A DNA stretch of 64,000 bases from Bimastos eiseni (GCA_959347315.1 OY365812.1:2133382-2197381); one strand, 5' to 3'. Positions 9,466-22,846 are shown, counted from the stretch's first letter. Notes: generated by a model from the sequence alone, not told the origin. Numbers and translations are program-made.

Positions 9466-11221
9466 ATGCTGCCGACTTGGAAAACCTTGCTCTTGAGGAA
9501 TTTGTTGCTCATTGCAGCAATTGAAAGCCTTGATCTACTCAAAGCAGGTGATTTTGAATTTCAGTCACCAGAGTATATAATTATTATTGTGACACGTAAT
9601 GAATTCATTGATTACATCCGCATCAGTTACTTTCATGCAGCGAAAATCTCCTGATAGATTGAACAATCTTTCTTTTAGGAGGCAAATTTTGGTTGTGTCT
9701 GCAGGAGCTCTTTTAAATCTTCCAAATCTCGGGGTCAGTCTTTTGTGGAACAAGAAGATGAAAACGATCTTTTCCAGATATGATTTCGACGGAGATGGCT
9801 CAGTAAGTCGGAAAGATTTTCAAAACATGGCAGAGAGATTTGCTAAAGTGGGGAGCTTCAACCAAGTGGAAAAGGACACAATCGTCAAGAATTTCAATGA
9901 CGCAAGTATTTTCCACAATGGTGTAATTAAATTTATTTTTAATTGTTGTACACACTGAACAGTATGGCACTAACTGACTATTAAGCATAGCGGTCGTTTA
10001 TATGTCAGCGTAGGACTAAAAGAAAAGTACTTTGTATTAGTTTGGTGATTATTAGATTCTGTACGGCATTAACTACGAAGCAAGCAATGCTGGGAGTACT
10101 CTCACGCTGGGACACAATGGCATAATTTTATTGTACTAGCTGGGGAACCCGGCGTTGCACGGGAAGAGATAGATTTTTGGCCGTGAAAATTATGAAGGCG
10201 GCGACAGCGGGATTCACCAACCCCTCTAATAAATGTCCCAGGTGTTCCCGAGCGAACGGCGAAGGTTTCGAGTGAATAGCTGCAAAGGTGTGAAAATGCA
10301 TAAATGGGATTGTGCATAAACACTGTGCGGACAAAGTATGTGTGAACTATGCAAACAGTGGCCAACTACTGCTACCTGTACGATATTTCCTAAACCGTAA
10401 AGGAAGAAGAGGTTTGGCAGACAGATATCGCATGCACAGGTCGGCAAATGTACAGGTGGTGTTTCGTCGACACGATCCTGGCGACTTAAAAAAAACTTTC
10501 CTTTGTGGTTCTGAAACAGGCTTTTGTCTCAGGAGACTAGGAAGACGGCTGCCACGGACTTCACCAATCTCTCAACTGGGTGTTACAGGTGTTCCCGAGC
10601 CAACGGTGAAGGTTTCGATTCAATAGCTATAAAACTGTGCAAATCCTCAGCTGGACAGAAGGACAGAAGCACACACAGTATCCTCTCCATAAATATAGAG
10701 ATTGTATTCAATCTGATCACTTATAAAGCGCTTCTCACAGCATAAACCCTCCAGATTCGCTCCCAAATGACCTATTAAGACCTACGGAAAAAGTTCTTTT
10801 GGCCGTTCATGCTCTATAGGTAAGATTTTGCTTTAGCTACATCGATGGCAATGTGTTATTCCAGATTTTCTCGTTTTTCGCTGGAACAACAGATGACGTT
10901 TTGCTGACCGACGATCTATTGATAAAAACCATGACGAAACAAAGAGATAACCCTGCATTTAAGACGATGGTGCGCGATCTCCTGCTGAGTGTCTTCACCT
11001 CTGTGAAATTCGAGACGGCAGGCTACCTCAATTACAACGAGTTTCGTGGCATATTTGAAATTTCCGGCTTCAAAGATGTCCTATTCACGAAGTTGGCTTT
11101 CGACTTGATGGATTCTGACCACGACGGGAAGATTAGCCAGGAGCAATTCACTCAGGCCCTTCTCGACTACATGACTTCAGATGATTTACTATCTACTGTG
11201 GTATTCGGGCTTCTGTTCTAA
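9466..11221 (+). CDS. Signal-peptide-bearing SCP-like EF-hand protein, copy 2
   Basis: Exons 9466-9547, 9705-9901 and 10,865-11,221; 211 residues, frames intact. Leader exon as in copy 1. EF1 reads DFDGDGSVSRKD in the context FSRYD. The last exon differs from copy 1: FFAGTTDDV, NEFRGIFEISG, QALLDY and the terminus VVFGLLF. The third loop is degenerate and the fourth (DSDHDGKISQEQ) again has Gln at position 12. Intron 3 (9902-10,864, 963 bp) starts with GC (GCAAGT) and holds a ~580-bp insertion. A possible poly(A) signal AATAAA is at 11,583-11,588. Copy 5 is the closest relative. Secretion is inferred only from the N-terminus. Confidence 0.87.
10121..10700. mobile_element. Insertion in intron 3 of copy 2
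   Basis: Absent from intron 3 of copies 1, 3 and 4, present in copy 5. It starts near ctagctggggaacccggcg. A segment of about 95 bp (about 10,196-10,290) recurs diverged at about 10,543-10,640, sharing caggtgttcccgagc and gaaggtttcga. Probably a transposable-element fragment; family not determined, no coding domain recognised. Confidence 0.6.
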
Positions 11222-11643
11222 GTTCGGCAACATATTTCCACTCATCCGGAATTCAGATGCAACAATTCGTACTTGATGTCTTTATCTTTTAACTGACTCT
11301 AACCTTTTATTATTAGCCTCCTAGTCCACACAGACATACTATAAAGGCTCTGAGCACGGTGTGGCGAGATTATGGATAACACACGTGTCGATGTTTTTGC
11401 GTTACGTACGTAGCCGTGGGCACGATTCTAATAAGAATTTCAGTCATGAAGAAACTTGTCGTAGCATTTATTACGACCAAATTCCCTTCCCTCAAAGCAA
11501 ATGTACGGGTCGATGCTAAACTAATTTGAAAACTTGGCATATTTTGATTTTACAAATCGGTTACTGAACACCACCACACAGAAATAAACATGCATCTAAG
11601 TAAATACAATAAATCGTCCCTCAAAGTTCAATGAATCATAATA

Positions 11644-11727
11644 ATCGAAGAGTACATGGACGCTGCTTATGAATACGTGTGGTCAGTTGATGAAATCTCC
11701 ACTGCTATGTTCGGACTATTATTTTAA
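11644..11727 (+). pseudogene. C-terminal exon remnant of a lost EF-hand paralogue (unit 2)
   Basis: Open frame of 27 codons plus TAA, reading IEEYMDAAYEYVWSV then DEISTAMFGLLF. It aligns with the C-terminal end of the 44.7 kb gene (EEFVNAAIDYMCSDEESSTA, then MFGLLF), more closely than with the array copies, which end LSTVVFGLLF. No upstream exon survives. The following gttctacaattactcatc resembles the 3' flank of the intact genes. Confidence 0.8.
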
Positions 11728-12279
11728 GTTCTACAATTACTCATCTGTCCTGAATACAATCGCTAGAATCGAGACTTGTTTTTGTTATAACATTTAGTTT
11801 TGCGTAATTTTCTGTTTATCCAAATCTGCCAAATTTCGAACAGACAAAATAGAATTCTAACCACGACATAAATGTTTGCATTCACGATGATTTGCTGCTC
11901 GGATGTTTATGACCTTTCGTGACCGTTAAAAGTAGTCACGCCCAATTGACTGAATCCGAATCTAGTCATCCGTGATTGAACATTGTTATTGCTTAAGTAC
12001 AGATTATGAATAGATGACTGTGGTGTTTGTACTTCTTGTTAACTTCTTCTATATATCCCTTAACTATCCTGAGACGAAGTGCAACTGAACATTGCGTGGC
12101 GATCGTTGACAGTGAGGATGTGCTTGTCTAATTCGTATATTTACTGAAGAATGATTAATTCATAGCTTCAGCTAGTATAGTATTCTGTTTATACCTATTA
12201 AAATATTTAAAAAAACACTAGACTGTGTGTTGAATTGATGCAGCGAAGGGCGATGCATGAATACCAATAACTCAGTGCT

Positions 12280-12690
12280 CCATTACATTACACTGCAATA
12301 TATATGTTGCACTACACTACAGTTACATTAGAGATACATTAGAGTTACACTACAGTTACATTAAGTTTCATTCCAGTTACATTCCAGTTACATTACAGTT
12401 ACAACACAGTTCCATTTCAGTTACATTTAGTTACATTACAGGTGCATTAGGTTACATTATAGTTACATTACAGTTACATTAAAGTTACTTTACAGGTACT
12501 TTACAGGTACTTTACAGGTACTTTACAGGTACTTTACAGGTACAATTCATTACATTTATATTGCATTTGCATTACATCGACATTGCATTTACATCACGCT
12601 TACATTACGTTTACGTTACATTTACATTACATTCACATTCCAACTACACTCACATTACATTCACATTACTTTCACATTACAATGACTCTG
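12280..12690. repeat. Short-period minisatellite, unit 2
   Basis: Degenerate array of ttacattacag-type units including five consecutive tactttacagg units. Homologous to the arrays in units 1, 3 and 4. Confidence 0.85.
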
Positions 12691-15059
12691 TGCTGCTATT
12701 CATGAAGCTCTAAATACGACATCTTTTAAATTTTGAAATTCATTAGCTAGCCGCGAACAGTCTGAACTCACATTCCCAATATGCACACCTCAAAGCAAAC
12801 CGAATTTGTACCTAAGAACAGTCAAAGAATTGGGAAAATTTAGTATCCTTTGGTCTTTTCCGATCATCATGTAGTAATAGTAACATGAACACATACAGTG
12901 TTGGCTATTAATGCCTATTATCTGCAAATATCCTGATTCCCGAATGAAAAACAATGGAGGCTGCAATAACCCTGTATTCGGCCATTGACCCGTAATGAAT
13001 AAATTTCTGCATCTTGGACACGATGCAAACGCATCGCAGAACATTCCCCTTAGTTTTTTGCCTACACATAAACAATACCATATAATTACTACTCTGTGGG
13101 GTCAGAGTGCCATGGGGCGTAACAGGTAATACGACGCTTACATCGCCATATGTTTCTGACATCCCCACGCAACCGTCCCTAAACGCGATAATTATCCCTT
13201 ATCAACAAAACCGACGCAGTGGCTCGAAGTTTATTTAATAAGAAAACAGTATTAAAGCATTAAATTATGCAAATTCTGTTTTGCTTACAATGAACGCGTT
13301 GAAAATATTACGATTTATTACTCTGCATAAATTTCATCCTCCAGATAATGAACCAATGATTATAGTGAACGCCACTGGTGAAATGTGTGGCCATGCAGAA
13401 GACAAAACCCGCCGCTTGTTGGCTCCTAGTTATTGAGATAAAGGCAGAAATAGGTGAGAGGGGACAGAAACACGAAAACTCGTTTTATGGTTGGGCCCAT
13501 ATTGTTACAAATAAATATGTCTTCTTTCTGTGTCAAAAATAAAAAAATGTCGAATTCAAATAGTCAGTGGAAGAAAGATTACTTTTAATGCATGTGATGT
13601 CAAGATTTACAATTGCTAAGATATGCATGTTTTCAGAGGTGAACTAACTGGATTTCATACGCCGACCTGTCATATTTTCCAAAGTAGCAAACAGTAGCAT
13701 ACGATACAGTGTGATTTATTTCATACGGAATGTAACCCTTTATTGCCCAGCAGAGTTGCGCAGTAATCGAGCAATGGCTGCTAAAGTTTTTGACGAAATG
13801 AACATTCCGACACTCTGACTTCGATTTTCTGAGTTGTCAAGAATATACTAATGAAAGAGTCAAACGAGTATAATTTAAGTCAGATAAAAGTTGCTTCGAT
13901 TCTGTGAAAAGTGTTTTAATGCAGATGCATTGTAGAATATAATTTAATAAAAAAAATATCAAAAACGACAAGTGATGGGTTTTGACCTCTGGTCTCACAA
14001 TTAGTTCATCGAACTGTCAACGAAGGACGTGTGATCCAGTTTATTGACCACAACAATGTCTCTGAAGCCGTCAACCTGAAACTAATGTTCCTTACCAGCT
14101 GTCTATCTGACTAAGAACCTCATCAGGGGTTTGTTTTCGATCATCTTTGCTCGAGGCGGGTTATGAAGTTATTATCCGGATCGATATTAATTGAGTCGAT
14201 ATATGTTTCCTGACAAATCAGGCCTCGTCGTCCCCGACATTAGTACTCCGAAATCCGATGGCGTTGCAGCTCTGAAAACAAATGGAAATTGGAAAGGCAC
14301 TGGAAATGAAAATTCACCCCAACTGATTCTCCAGTGATGATCAAGTTAGCAGTTGTGCTTCCTTTAAAAAACCTAGTTAAAAATGATCTGTATTGGCGTT
14401 GTAAATATTGTTTGTTAGTCAAGTAATAATAAGACGAGAATAAATAATTATTTGAACTGAAAATAGATCTATCATTATTAATATAGCAGTCGCATATTTC
14501 ACTGTTGTTGTTTTAATAACTTTATAAAAAGTTCTCTTGTCAATTGTCATCTTCTTTATGGCTGTAATCAGTTAAAATTACTAATATAAATGTCACACTG
14601 TCGATTAGAATGGATAATAAAACACGATCAGTAATTTACTGCTCTGCATGTTTGCAGCGTACGGAAAGACAGGGCGCTATAGAAGTGAATTGAGCTGGGA
14701 CTGTTACATGAGACGTTAGGGCTTGTCATTATAGTGGTAAGCCATATATATATATCAACTATGTGGAATTGACAATGGTGAACTGGGCTTCTTATGTTGA
14801 TAATGGATGAGTTATTGGGGTCAGTAATCGGTACCGAGAGTCTTGTCCTTAGATCGCTCTTCTCTCAAATTGCCACCTGGAGCTACAATATTCACTAGAC
14901 CGCATCCATTTGTTCTCCCAAAAAAGATAGCAAATTTTCATTCCTAGCATGTTACGTAGCCGTTAACTATTATTAATCTTATACTACTTTTGTTTAGTTT
15001 TATCGATTGTAAAAACAACTGCGCTTTGTCAGCTGGTATACTAGTATATACTAGTAAAC
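12691..15059. other. Conserved spacer, unit 2
   Basis: Almost identical to the unit 3 spacer at a constant +5,800 offset, and to the unit 4 spacer. No gene supported. 14,240-14,350 resembles 39,320-39,430. Confidence 0.6.
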
Positions 15060-15410
15060 GAGGATATTACTAGAATGGATTGGATTAGCATATAAGTGTG
15101 TCTAATGCATTTGGAGACCGGCTACAGTATCTCAGGATGATACTGAGGATAAAAAATATTGTTGACTACAATATCCAAAAACACAGAGGAGAATCCTTCC
15201 TTCTCGATGGGGTTCGTCCAATGAGAGCACACACTTAAAATTATCCAGTCTGCTTTTGCTGCAATGGAGACTCGTGGTGCTTCGAGTATGTTCGAGGGAG
15301 AACCACTTCTTTCAGTTAGGATTCGTCTTGGAATAGCACAGTGAACCCAACCCACAGATGATGATTGGCAGCGGCACTTTGCTGATCCAATTTTTGATAC
15401 CAGAAATGTT

Positions 15411-15469
15411 AGCCAATCAGAGGCCAATAAGAGTTTCTAAGCTCATCCGTTCAAGATAAATAAAGAACG
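15411..15469 (+). promoter_or_regulatory. Promoter of EF-hand gene copy 3
   Basis: Two CCAAT boxes and GATAAATAAAG, as in copy 1. Confidence 0.55.
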
Positions 15470-15848
15470 CAGCAGGTGGAGAGTGAGAGGCATCTTAGTC
15501 GGCGTAATAGGTCAGACATCAAAGTTATTGGTTTGGAATTTCAGAAGAACTACGGTATGGCACGCCGAGACATAAGCAGCATTATTTTAAATTTAGCGTA
15601 CTTTTCAGTGAAATAATCAGATTTGACAGATTTTCTTCCCAAGAAAAGGCACAATGCAATTCAAAATGGGCGTAAACAAGCAGTCTGATAAATAACAGAT
15701 CTTTATGAATATAGTTACTGGAAGATGAATGACATTGTTGTCATCACTGCCCATCGAATAGCAATATGCAATAGCCGAAAAAATTTCCTTTCGTGAAATC
15801 AATTTAAGTGAAATTTCGCTTTCTTTGCATTTATAGGTTTACATCGAT

Positions 15849-17043
15849 ATGCTGCCGACTTCGAAAACCTTGCTCTTGAGGAATTTGTTACTCATTGCAG
15901 CAATTGAAAGCCTCGATCTACTCAAAGCAGGTGATTTTGAATTTCAGTCACCAGAGTATATAATTATTAATGTGACAGGTATTGAATTCATTGATTACAT
16001 CCGCATCAGTTACTTTCATGCAGCGAAAATCTCCTGATAGATTGAACAATCTTTCTTTCAGGAAGCAAATTTTGGTTGTGTCTGCAGGAGCTCTTTTAAA
16101 TCTTCCAAATCTCGGGATCAGTCTTTTGTGGAACAAGAAGATGAAAACGATTATCTCCAGATTTGATTTCGACGGAGATGGTTCCATAAGTCGGAAAGAT
16201 TTTCAAAACATGGCAGAGAGATTTGCTAAAGCGGGGAGCTTCAACCAAGTGGAAAAGGACACAATCAACAAGAATTTCAATGACGCAAGTATTTTCCACA
16301 ATGGTGTAATTAAATTTATTTTTAATTGTTGTACACACTGAACAATATGGCACTAACTGACTATTAAGCAGAGCGATCGTTTATATGCCAGCGTAGGACT
16401 TAAAATAGAAGTACTTTGTATTAGTTTGGTGATTATTAGATTCTGTAAGGCATTAACTACGAAGCAAGCAATGCTGGGAGTGCTCTCACGCTAGAACACA
16501 ATGGTACATTGTATTGCATTGTTTTCAATCTGATCCTTAATTTTATTGAGCGCTTCTCACAGCATAAATCTTCCAGATTCGCTCCAAAATGATTTATATT
16601 GGCCATCGGAAAGCGTTCCTTTGGCCATTCATTCGCTGTAGGTCAGTTTTGCTTTCGCTACATCGTAGAGCAATGTATTATTCAAGATTTTCTCGTTTTT
16701 CACGGGAACAACAGATGACGTTTTGCTGACCGACGATCTATTGATAAAAACCATGACGAAACAAAGAGATAACCCTGCATTTAAGACGATGGTGCGCGAT
16801 CTCCTGCTGAGTATCTTCACCTCTGTGAAATTCGAGACGGCAGGCTACCTCAATTACAACGAGTATCGTGGCATATTTGAAATTTCCGGCTTCAAAGATG
16901 TCCTATTCACGAAGTTGGCTTTCGACTTGATGGATTCTGACCAAGACGGGAAGATTAGCCAGGAGCAGTTCACTCAGGCCCTTCTCGACTACATGACTTC
17001 AGATGATTTACTATCTACTGTGGTATTCGGGCTTCTGTTCTAA
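15849..17043 (+). CDS. Signal-peptide-bearing SCP-like EF-hand protein, copy 3 (mosaic)
   Basis: Exons 15,849-15,930, 16,088-16,284 and 16,687-17,043; 211 residues, intact. Differences: residue 5 is Ser instead of Trp (MLPTSKTLL), and the fourth EF loop reads DSDQDGKISQEQ. Exon 3 is like copies 1 and 4 (ISRFDFDGDGSISRKD). The start of exon 4 is also copy-1-like (FFTGTTDD, SIFTSV, NEYRG), but the rest is copy-2-like (IFEISG, QALLDY, VVFGLLF), so the switch falls near 16,865. Intron 3 (16,285-16,686) has the GC donor GCAAGT. The loss of Trp5 lies in the leader and need not affect the mature protein. Confidence 0.87.
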
Positions 17044-17465
17044 GTTCGGCAACATATTTCCACTCATCCGGAATTCAGATGCAACAATTCGTGCTTGATG
17101 TCTTTATCTTTTAACTGACTCAAACCTTTTATTATTAGCCTCCTAGTCCACACAGACATACTATAAAGGCTCTGAGCACGGTGTGGCGAGATTATGGATA
17201 ACACACGTGTCGATGTTTTTGCGTTACGTACGTAGCCGTAAATACGATTCTAATAAGAATTTCAGTCATGAAGAAACTTGTCGTAGCATTTATTACGACC
17301 AAATTCCCTTCCCTCAAAGCAAATGTACGGGTCGATGCTAAACTAATTTGAAAACTTGGCATATTTTGATTTTACAAATCGGTTACTGAACACCACCACA
17401 CAGAAATAAACATGCATCTAAGTAAATACAATAAATCGTCTCTCAAAGTTCAATAAATCATAATA

Positions 17466-17549
17466 ATCGAAGAGTACCTGGACGCTGCTTATGAATACGT
17501 GTGGTCAGTTGATGAAATCTCCACTGCTATGTTCGGACTATTATTTTAA
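17466..17549 (+). pseudogene. C-terminal exon remnant of a lost EF-hand paralogue (unit 3)
   Basis: Same remnant as in unit 2, with one change in the EEY region (Leu for Met), ending DEISTAMFGLLF and TAA at 17,547-17,549. Only the last 28 codons, including the stop, are preserved. Confidence 0.8.
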
Positions 17550-18097
17550 GTTCTACAATTACTCATCTGTCCTGAATACAATCGCTAGAATCGAGACTTG
17601 TTTTTGTTATAACATTTAGTTTTGCGTAATTTTCTGTTTATCCTAATCTGCCAAATTTCGAACAGACAAAATAGAATTCTAACCACGACATAAATGTTTG
17701 CATTCACGATGATTTGCTGCTCGGATGTTATGACCTTTCGCAACCGTTAAAAGTAGTCACGCCCAATTGACTGAATTCGAATCTAGTTATCCGTGATTGA
17801 ACATTGTTATTGCTTAAGTACAGATTATGAATATACGACTGTGGTGTTTGTACTTCTTGTTAACTTCTTCTATATACCACTCAACTGTCCTGAAACGAAG
17901 TGCAACTGAACGTTGCGTGGCGATCGTTGACAGTGAGGATGTGCTTGTCTTTTCTGTATATTTGCTGATGAATGATTAATTTTTAGCTTCAGCTAGTGTA
18001 GTATTCTGTTTATACCTATTAAAATATTAAAAAAAACACTAGACTGTGTGTTGAACTGATGCAGCGAAGGGCGATGCATGAATACCAATACCTCAGT

Positions 18098-18480
18098 GCT
18101 CCATTACATTACATTGCAATATATATGTTGCACTACACTACAGTTACATTAGAGATACATTAGAGTTACACTACAGTTACATTACAGTTACACTCCAGTT
18201 CCATTCCAGTTACATTACAGTTACAACACAGTTCCATTTCAGTTACATTTAGTTACATTACAGGTGCATTAGGTTACATTATAGTTACATTACAGTTACA
18301 TTAAAGTTACTTTACAGGTACTTTACAGGTACTTTACAGTTACAATTCAATACATTTATATTGCATTTGCATTACATCGACATTGCATTTACATCACGCT
18401 TACATTACGTTTACGTTACATTTACATTACATTCACATTCCAACTACACTCACATTACATTCACATTACTTTCACATTAC
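18098..18480. repeat. Short-period minisatellite, unit 3
   Basis: Same ttacattacag family as unit 2, with fewer tactttacagg units. Confidence 0.85.
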
Positions 18481-20859
18481 AATGACTCTGTGCTGCTATT
18501 CATGAAGCTCTAAATACGACATCTTTTAAATTTTGAAATTCATTAGCTAGCCGCGAACAGTCTGAACTCACATTCCCAATATGCACACCTCAAAGCAAAC
18601 CGAATTTGTACCTAAGAACAGTCAAAGAATTGGGAAAATTTAGTATCCTTTGGTCTTTTCCGATCATCATGTAGTAATAGTAACATGAACACATACAGTG
18701 TTGGCTATTAATGCCTATTATCTGCAAATATCCTGATTCCCGAATGAAAAACAATGGAGGCTGCAATAACCCTGTATTCGGCCATTGACCCGTAATGAAT
18801 AAATTTCTGCATCTTGGACACGATGCAAACGCATCGCAGAACATTCCCCTTAGTTTTTTGCCTACACATAAACAATACCATATAATTACTACTCTGTGGG
18901 GTCAGAGTGCCATGGGGCGTAACAGGTAATACGACGCTTACATCGCCATATGTTTCTGACATCCCCACGCAACCGTCCCTAAACGCGATAATTATCCCTT
19001 ATCAACAAAACCGACGCAGTGGCTCGAAGTTTATTTAATAAGAAAACAGTATTAAAGCATTAAATTATGCAAATTCTGTTTTGCTTACAATGAACGCGTT
19101 GAAAATATTACGATTTATTACTCTGCATAAATTTCATCCTCCAGATAATGAACCAATGATTATAGTGAACGCCACTGGTGAAATGTGTGGCCATGCAGAA
19201 GACAAAACCCGCCGCTTGTTGGCTCCTAGTTATTGAGATAAAGGCAGAAATAGGTGAGAGGGGACAGAAACACGAAAACTCGTTTTATGGTTGGGCCCAT
19301 ATTGTTACAAATAAATATGTCTTCTTTCTGTGTCAAAAATAAAAAAATGTCGAATTCAAATAGTCAGTGGAAGAAAGATTACTTTTAATGCATGTGATGT
19401 CAAGATTTACAATTGCTAAGATATGCATGTTTTCAGAGGTGAACTAACTGGATTTCATACGCCGACCTGTCATATTTTCCAAAGTAGCAAACAGTAGCAT
19501 ACGATACAGTGTGATTTATTTCATACGGAATGTAACCCTTTATTGCCCAGCAGAGTTGCGCAGTAATCGAGCAATGGCTGCTAAAGTTTTTGACGAAATG
19601 AACATTCCGACACTCTGACTTCGATTTTCTGAGTTGTCAAGAATATACTAATGAAAGAGTCAAACGAGTATAATTTAAGTCAGATAAAAGTTGCTTCGAT
19701 TCTGTGAAAAGTGTTTTAATGCAGATGCATTGTAGAATATAATTTAATAAAAAAAATATCAAAAACGACAAGTGATGGGTTTTGACCTCTGGTCTCACAA
19801 TTAGTTCATCGAACTGTCAACGAAGGACGTGTGATCCAGTTTATTGACCACAACAATGTCTCTGAAGCCGTCAACCTGAAACTAATGTTCCTTACCAGCT
19901 GTCTATCTGACTAAGAACCTCATCAGGGGTTTGTTTTCGATCATCTTTGCTCGAGGCGGGTTATGAAGTTATTATCCGGATCGATATTAATTGAGTCGAT
20001 ATATGTTTCCTGACAAATCAGGCCTCGTCGTCCCCGACATTAGTACTCCGAAATCCGATGGCGTTGCAGCTCTGAAAACAAATGGAAATTGGAAAGGCAC
20101 TGGAAATGAAAATTCACCCCAACTGATTCTCCAGTGATGATCAAGTTAGCAGTTGTGCTTCCTTTAAAAAACCTAGTTAAAAATGATCTGTATTGGCGTT
20201 GTAAATATTGTTTGTTAGTCAAGTAATAATAAGACGAGAATAAATAATTATTTGAACTGAAAATAGATCTATCATTATTAATATAGCAGTCGCATATTTC
20301 ACTGTTGTTGTTTTAATAACTTTATAAAAAGTTCTCTTGTCAATTGTCATCTTCTTTATGGCTGTAATCAGTTAAAATTACTAATATAAATGTCACACTG
20401 TCGATTAGAATGGATAATAAAATACGATCAGTAATTTACTGCTCTGCATGTTTGCAGCGTACGGAAAGACAGGGCGCTATAGAAGTGAATTGAGCTGGGA
20501 CTGTTACATGAGACGTTAGGGCTTGTCATTATAGTGGTAAGCCATATATATATATCAACTATGTGGAATTGACAATGGTGAACTGGGCTTCTTATGTTGA
20601 TAATGGATGAGTTATTGGGGTCAGTAATCGGTACCGAGAGTCTTGTCCTTAGATCGCTCTTCTCTCAAATTGCCACCTGGAGCTACAATATTCACTAGAC
20701 CGCATCCATTTGTTCTCCCAAAAAAGATAGCAAATTTTCATTCCTAGCATGTTACGTAGCCGTTAACTATTATTAATCTTATACTACTTTTGTTTAGTTT
20801 TATCGATTGTAAAAACAACTGCGCTTTGTCAGCTGGTATACTAGTATATACTAGTAAAC
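18481..20859. other. Conserved spacer, unit 3
   Basis: Near-copy of the unit 2 and unit 4 spacers; no gene supported. Confidence 0.6.
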
Positions 20860-21210
20860 GAGGATATTACTAGAATGGATTGGATTAGCATATAAGTGTG
20901 TCTAATGCATTTGGAGACCGGCTACAGTATCTCAGGATGATACTGAGGATAAAAAATATTGTTGACTACAATGTCCAAAAAAACACAGAGGAGAATCCTT
21001 CCTTCTCGATGTAGTTCGTTCAATGAGAGCACACACATAGAATTATCCAGTCTGCTTTTGCTGCAATGGGGACTCGTGGTGCTTCGAGTATGTTCGAGGG
21101 AGAACCACTTCTTTCAGTTAGGATTCGTCTTGGAATAGCACAGTGAACCCAACCCACAGATGATGATTGGCAGCGGCACTTTGCTGATCCAATTTTTGAT
21201 ACCAGAAATG

Positions 21211-21270
21211 TTAGCCAATCAGAGGCCAATAAGAGTTTCTAAGCTCATCCGTTCAAGATAAATAAAGAAC
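21211..21270 (+). promoter_or_regulatory. Promoter of EF-hand gene copy 4
   Basis: Two CCAAT boxes and GATAAATAAAG, as in copy 1. Confidence 0.55.
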
Positions 21271-21651
21271 GCAGCAGGTGGAGAGTGAGAGGCATCTTAG
21301 TCGGCGTAATAGGTCAGACATCAAAGTTATTGGTTTGGAATTTCAGAAGAACTACGGTATGGCACGCCGAGACATAAGCAGCATTATTTTAAATTTAGCG
21401 TACTTTTCAGTGAAATAATCAGATTTGACAGATTTTCTTCCCAAGAAAAGGCACAATGCAATTCAAAATGGGCGTAAACAAGCAGTCTGATAAATAACAG
21501 ATCTTTATGAATATAGTTACTGGAAGATGAATGACATTGTTGTCATCACTGCCCATCGATTAGCAATATGCAATAGCCGAAGTAAATTTCCTTTCGTGAA
21601 ATCAATTTAAGTGAAATTTCGCTTTCTTTGCATTTATAGGTATACATCGAT

Positions 21652-22846
21652 ATGCTGCCGACTTGGAAAACCTTGCTCTTGAGGAATTTGTTGCTAATTG
21701 CAGCAATTGAAAGCCTCGATCTACTCAAAGCAGGTGATTTTGAATTTCAGTCACCAGAGTATATAATTATTAATGTGACAGGTATTGAATTCATTGATTA
21801 CATCCGCATCAGTTACTTTCTTGCAGCGAAAATCTCCTGATAGATTGAACAATCTTTCTTTCAGGAAGCAAATTTTGGTTGTGTCTGCAGGAGCTCTTTT
21901 AAATCTTCCAAATCTCGGGATCAGTCTTTTGTGGAACAAGAAGATGAAAACGATTATCTCCAGATTTGATTTCGACGGAGATGGTTCCATAAGTCGGAAA
22001 GATTTTCAAAACATGGCAGAGAGATTTGCTAAAGCGGGGAGCTTCAACCAAGTGGAAAAGGACACAATCAACAAGAATTTCAATGACGCAAGTATTTTCC
22101 ACAATGGTGTAATTAAATTTATTTTTAATTGTTGTACACACTGAACAATATGGCACTAACTGACTATTAAGCAGAGCGATCGTTTATATGCCAGCGTAGG
22201 ACTTAAAATAGAAGTACTTTGTATTAGTTTGGTGATTATTAGATTCTGTAAGGCATTAACTACGAAGCAAGCAATGCTGGGAGTGCTCTCACGCTAGAAC
22301 ACAATGGTACATTGTATTGCATTGTTTTCAATCTGATCCTTAATTTTATTGAGCGCTTCTCACAGCATAAATCTTCCAGATTCGCTCCAAAATGATTTAT
22401 ATTGGCCATCGGAAAGCGTTCCTTTGGCCATTCATTCGCTGTAGGTCAGTTTTGCTTTCGCTACATCGTAGAGCAATGTATTATTCCAGATTTTCTCGTT
22501 TTTCACGGGAACAACAGATGACGTTTTGCTGACCGACGATCTATTGATAAAAACCATGACGAAACAAAGAGATAACCCTGCATTTAAGACGATGGTGCGC
22601 GATCTCCTGCTGAGTATCTTCACCTCTGTGAAATTCGAGACGGCAGGCTACCTCAATTACAACGAGTATCGCGGAAATTTTGAAATTGCCGGCTTCAAAG
22701 ATGTCTTATTCACGAAGTTGGCTTTCGACTTGATGGATTCTGACCACGACGGGAAGATTAGCCAGGAGCAGTTCACTCAGGGCCTTCTCGACTACATGAC
22801 TTCAGATGATTTACTATCTACTGTGATATTCGGGCTTCTGTCCTAA
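21652..22846 (+). CDS. Signal-peptide-bearing SCP-like EF-hand protein, copy 4
   Basis: Exons 21,652-21,733, 21,891-22,087 and 22,490-22,846. The predicted 211-residue protein is identical to copy 1, with at least one synonymous change in the leader exon (ctc to cta). Terminus VIFGLLS, shared only with copy 1. Intron 3 (22,088-22,489) has a GC donor. As in unit 1, the 3' flank is interrupted by the transposon nest at about 23,207. Confidence 0.87.

Larger units (their letters stand above)
8676..15059 (+). repeat. Tandem EF-hand gene unit 2 (6.4 kb)
   Basis: Promoter, gene (9466-11221), remnant of a second family member (11,644-11,727), ttacattaca minisatellite and spacer. It lacks the 2.8 kb transposon nest. 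It carries an intron 3 insertion shared with unit 5, which it matches at an offset of about 20,838 bp. Confidence 0.9.
15060..20859 (+). repeat. Tandem EF-hand gene unit 3 (5.8 kb)
   Basis: Mosaic unit. From its start through the first part of exon 4 it follows unit 1 (offset 15,059); from the middle of exon 4 onward it follows unit 2 (offset about 5,800). It lacks both the transposon nest and the intron 3 insertion. Confidence 0.9.
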
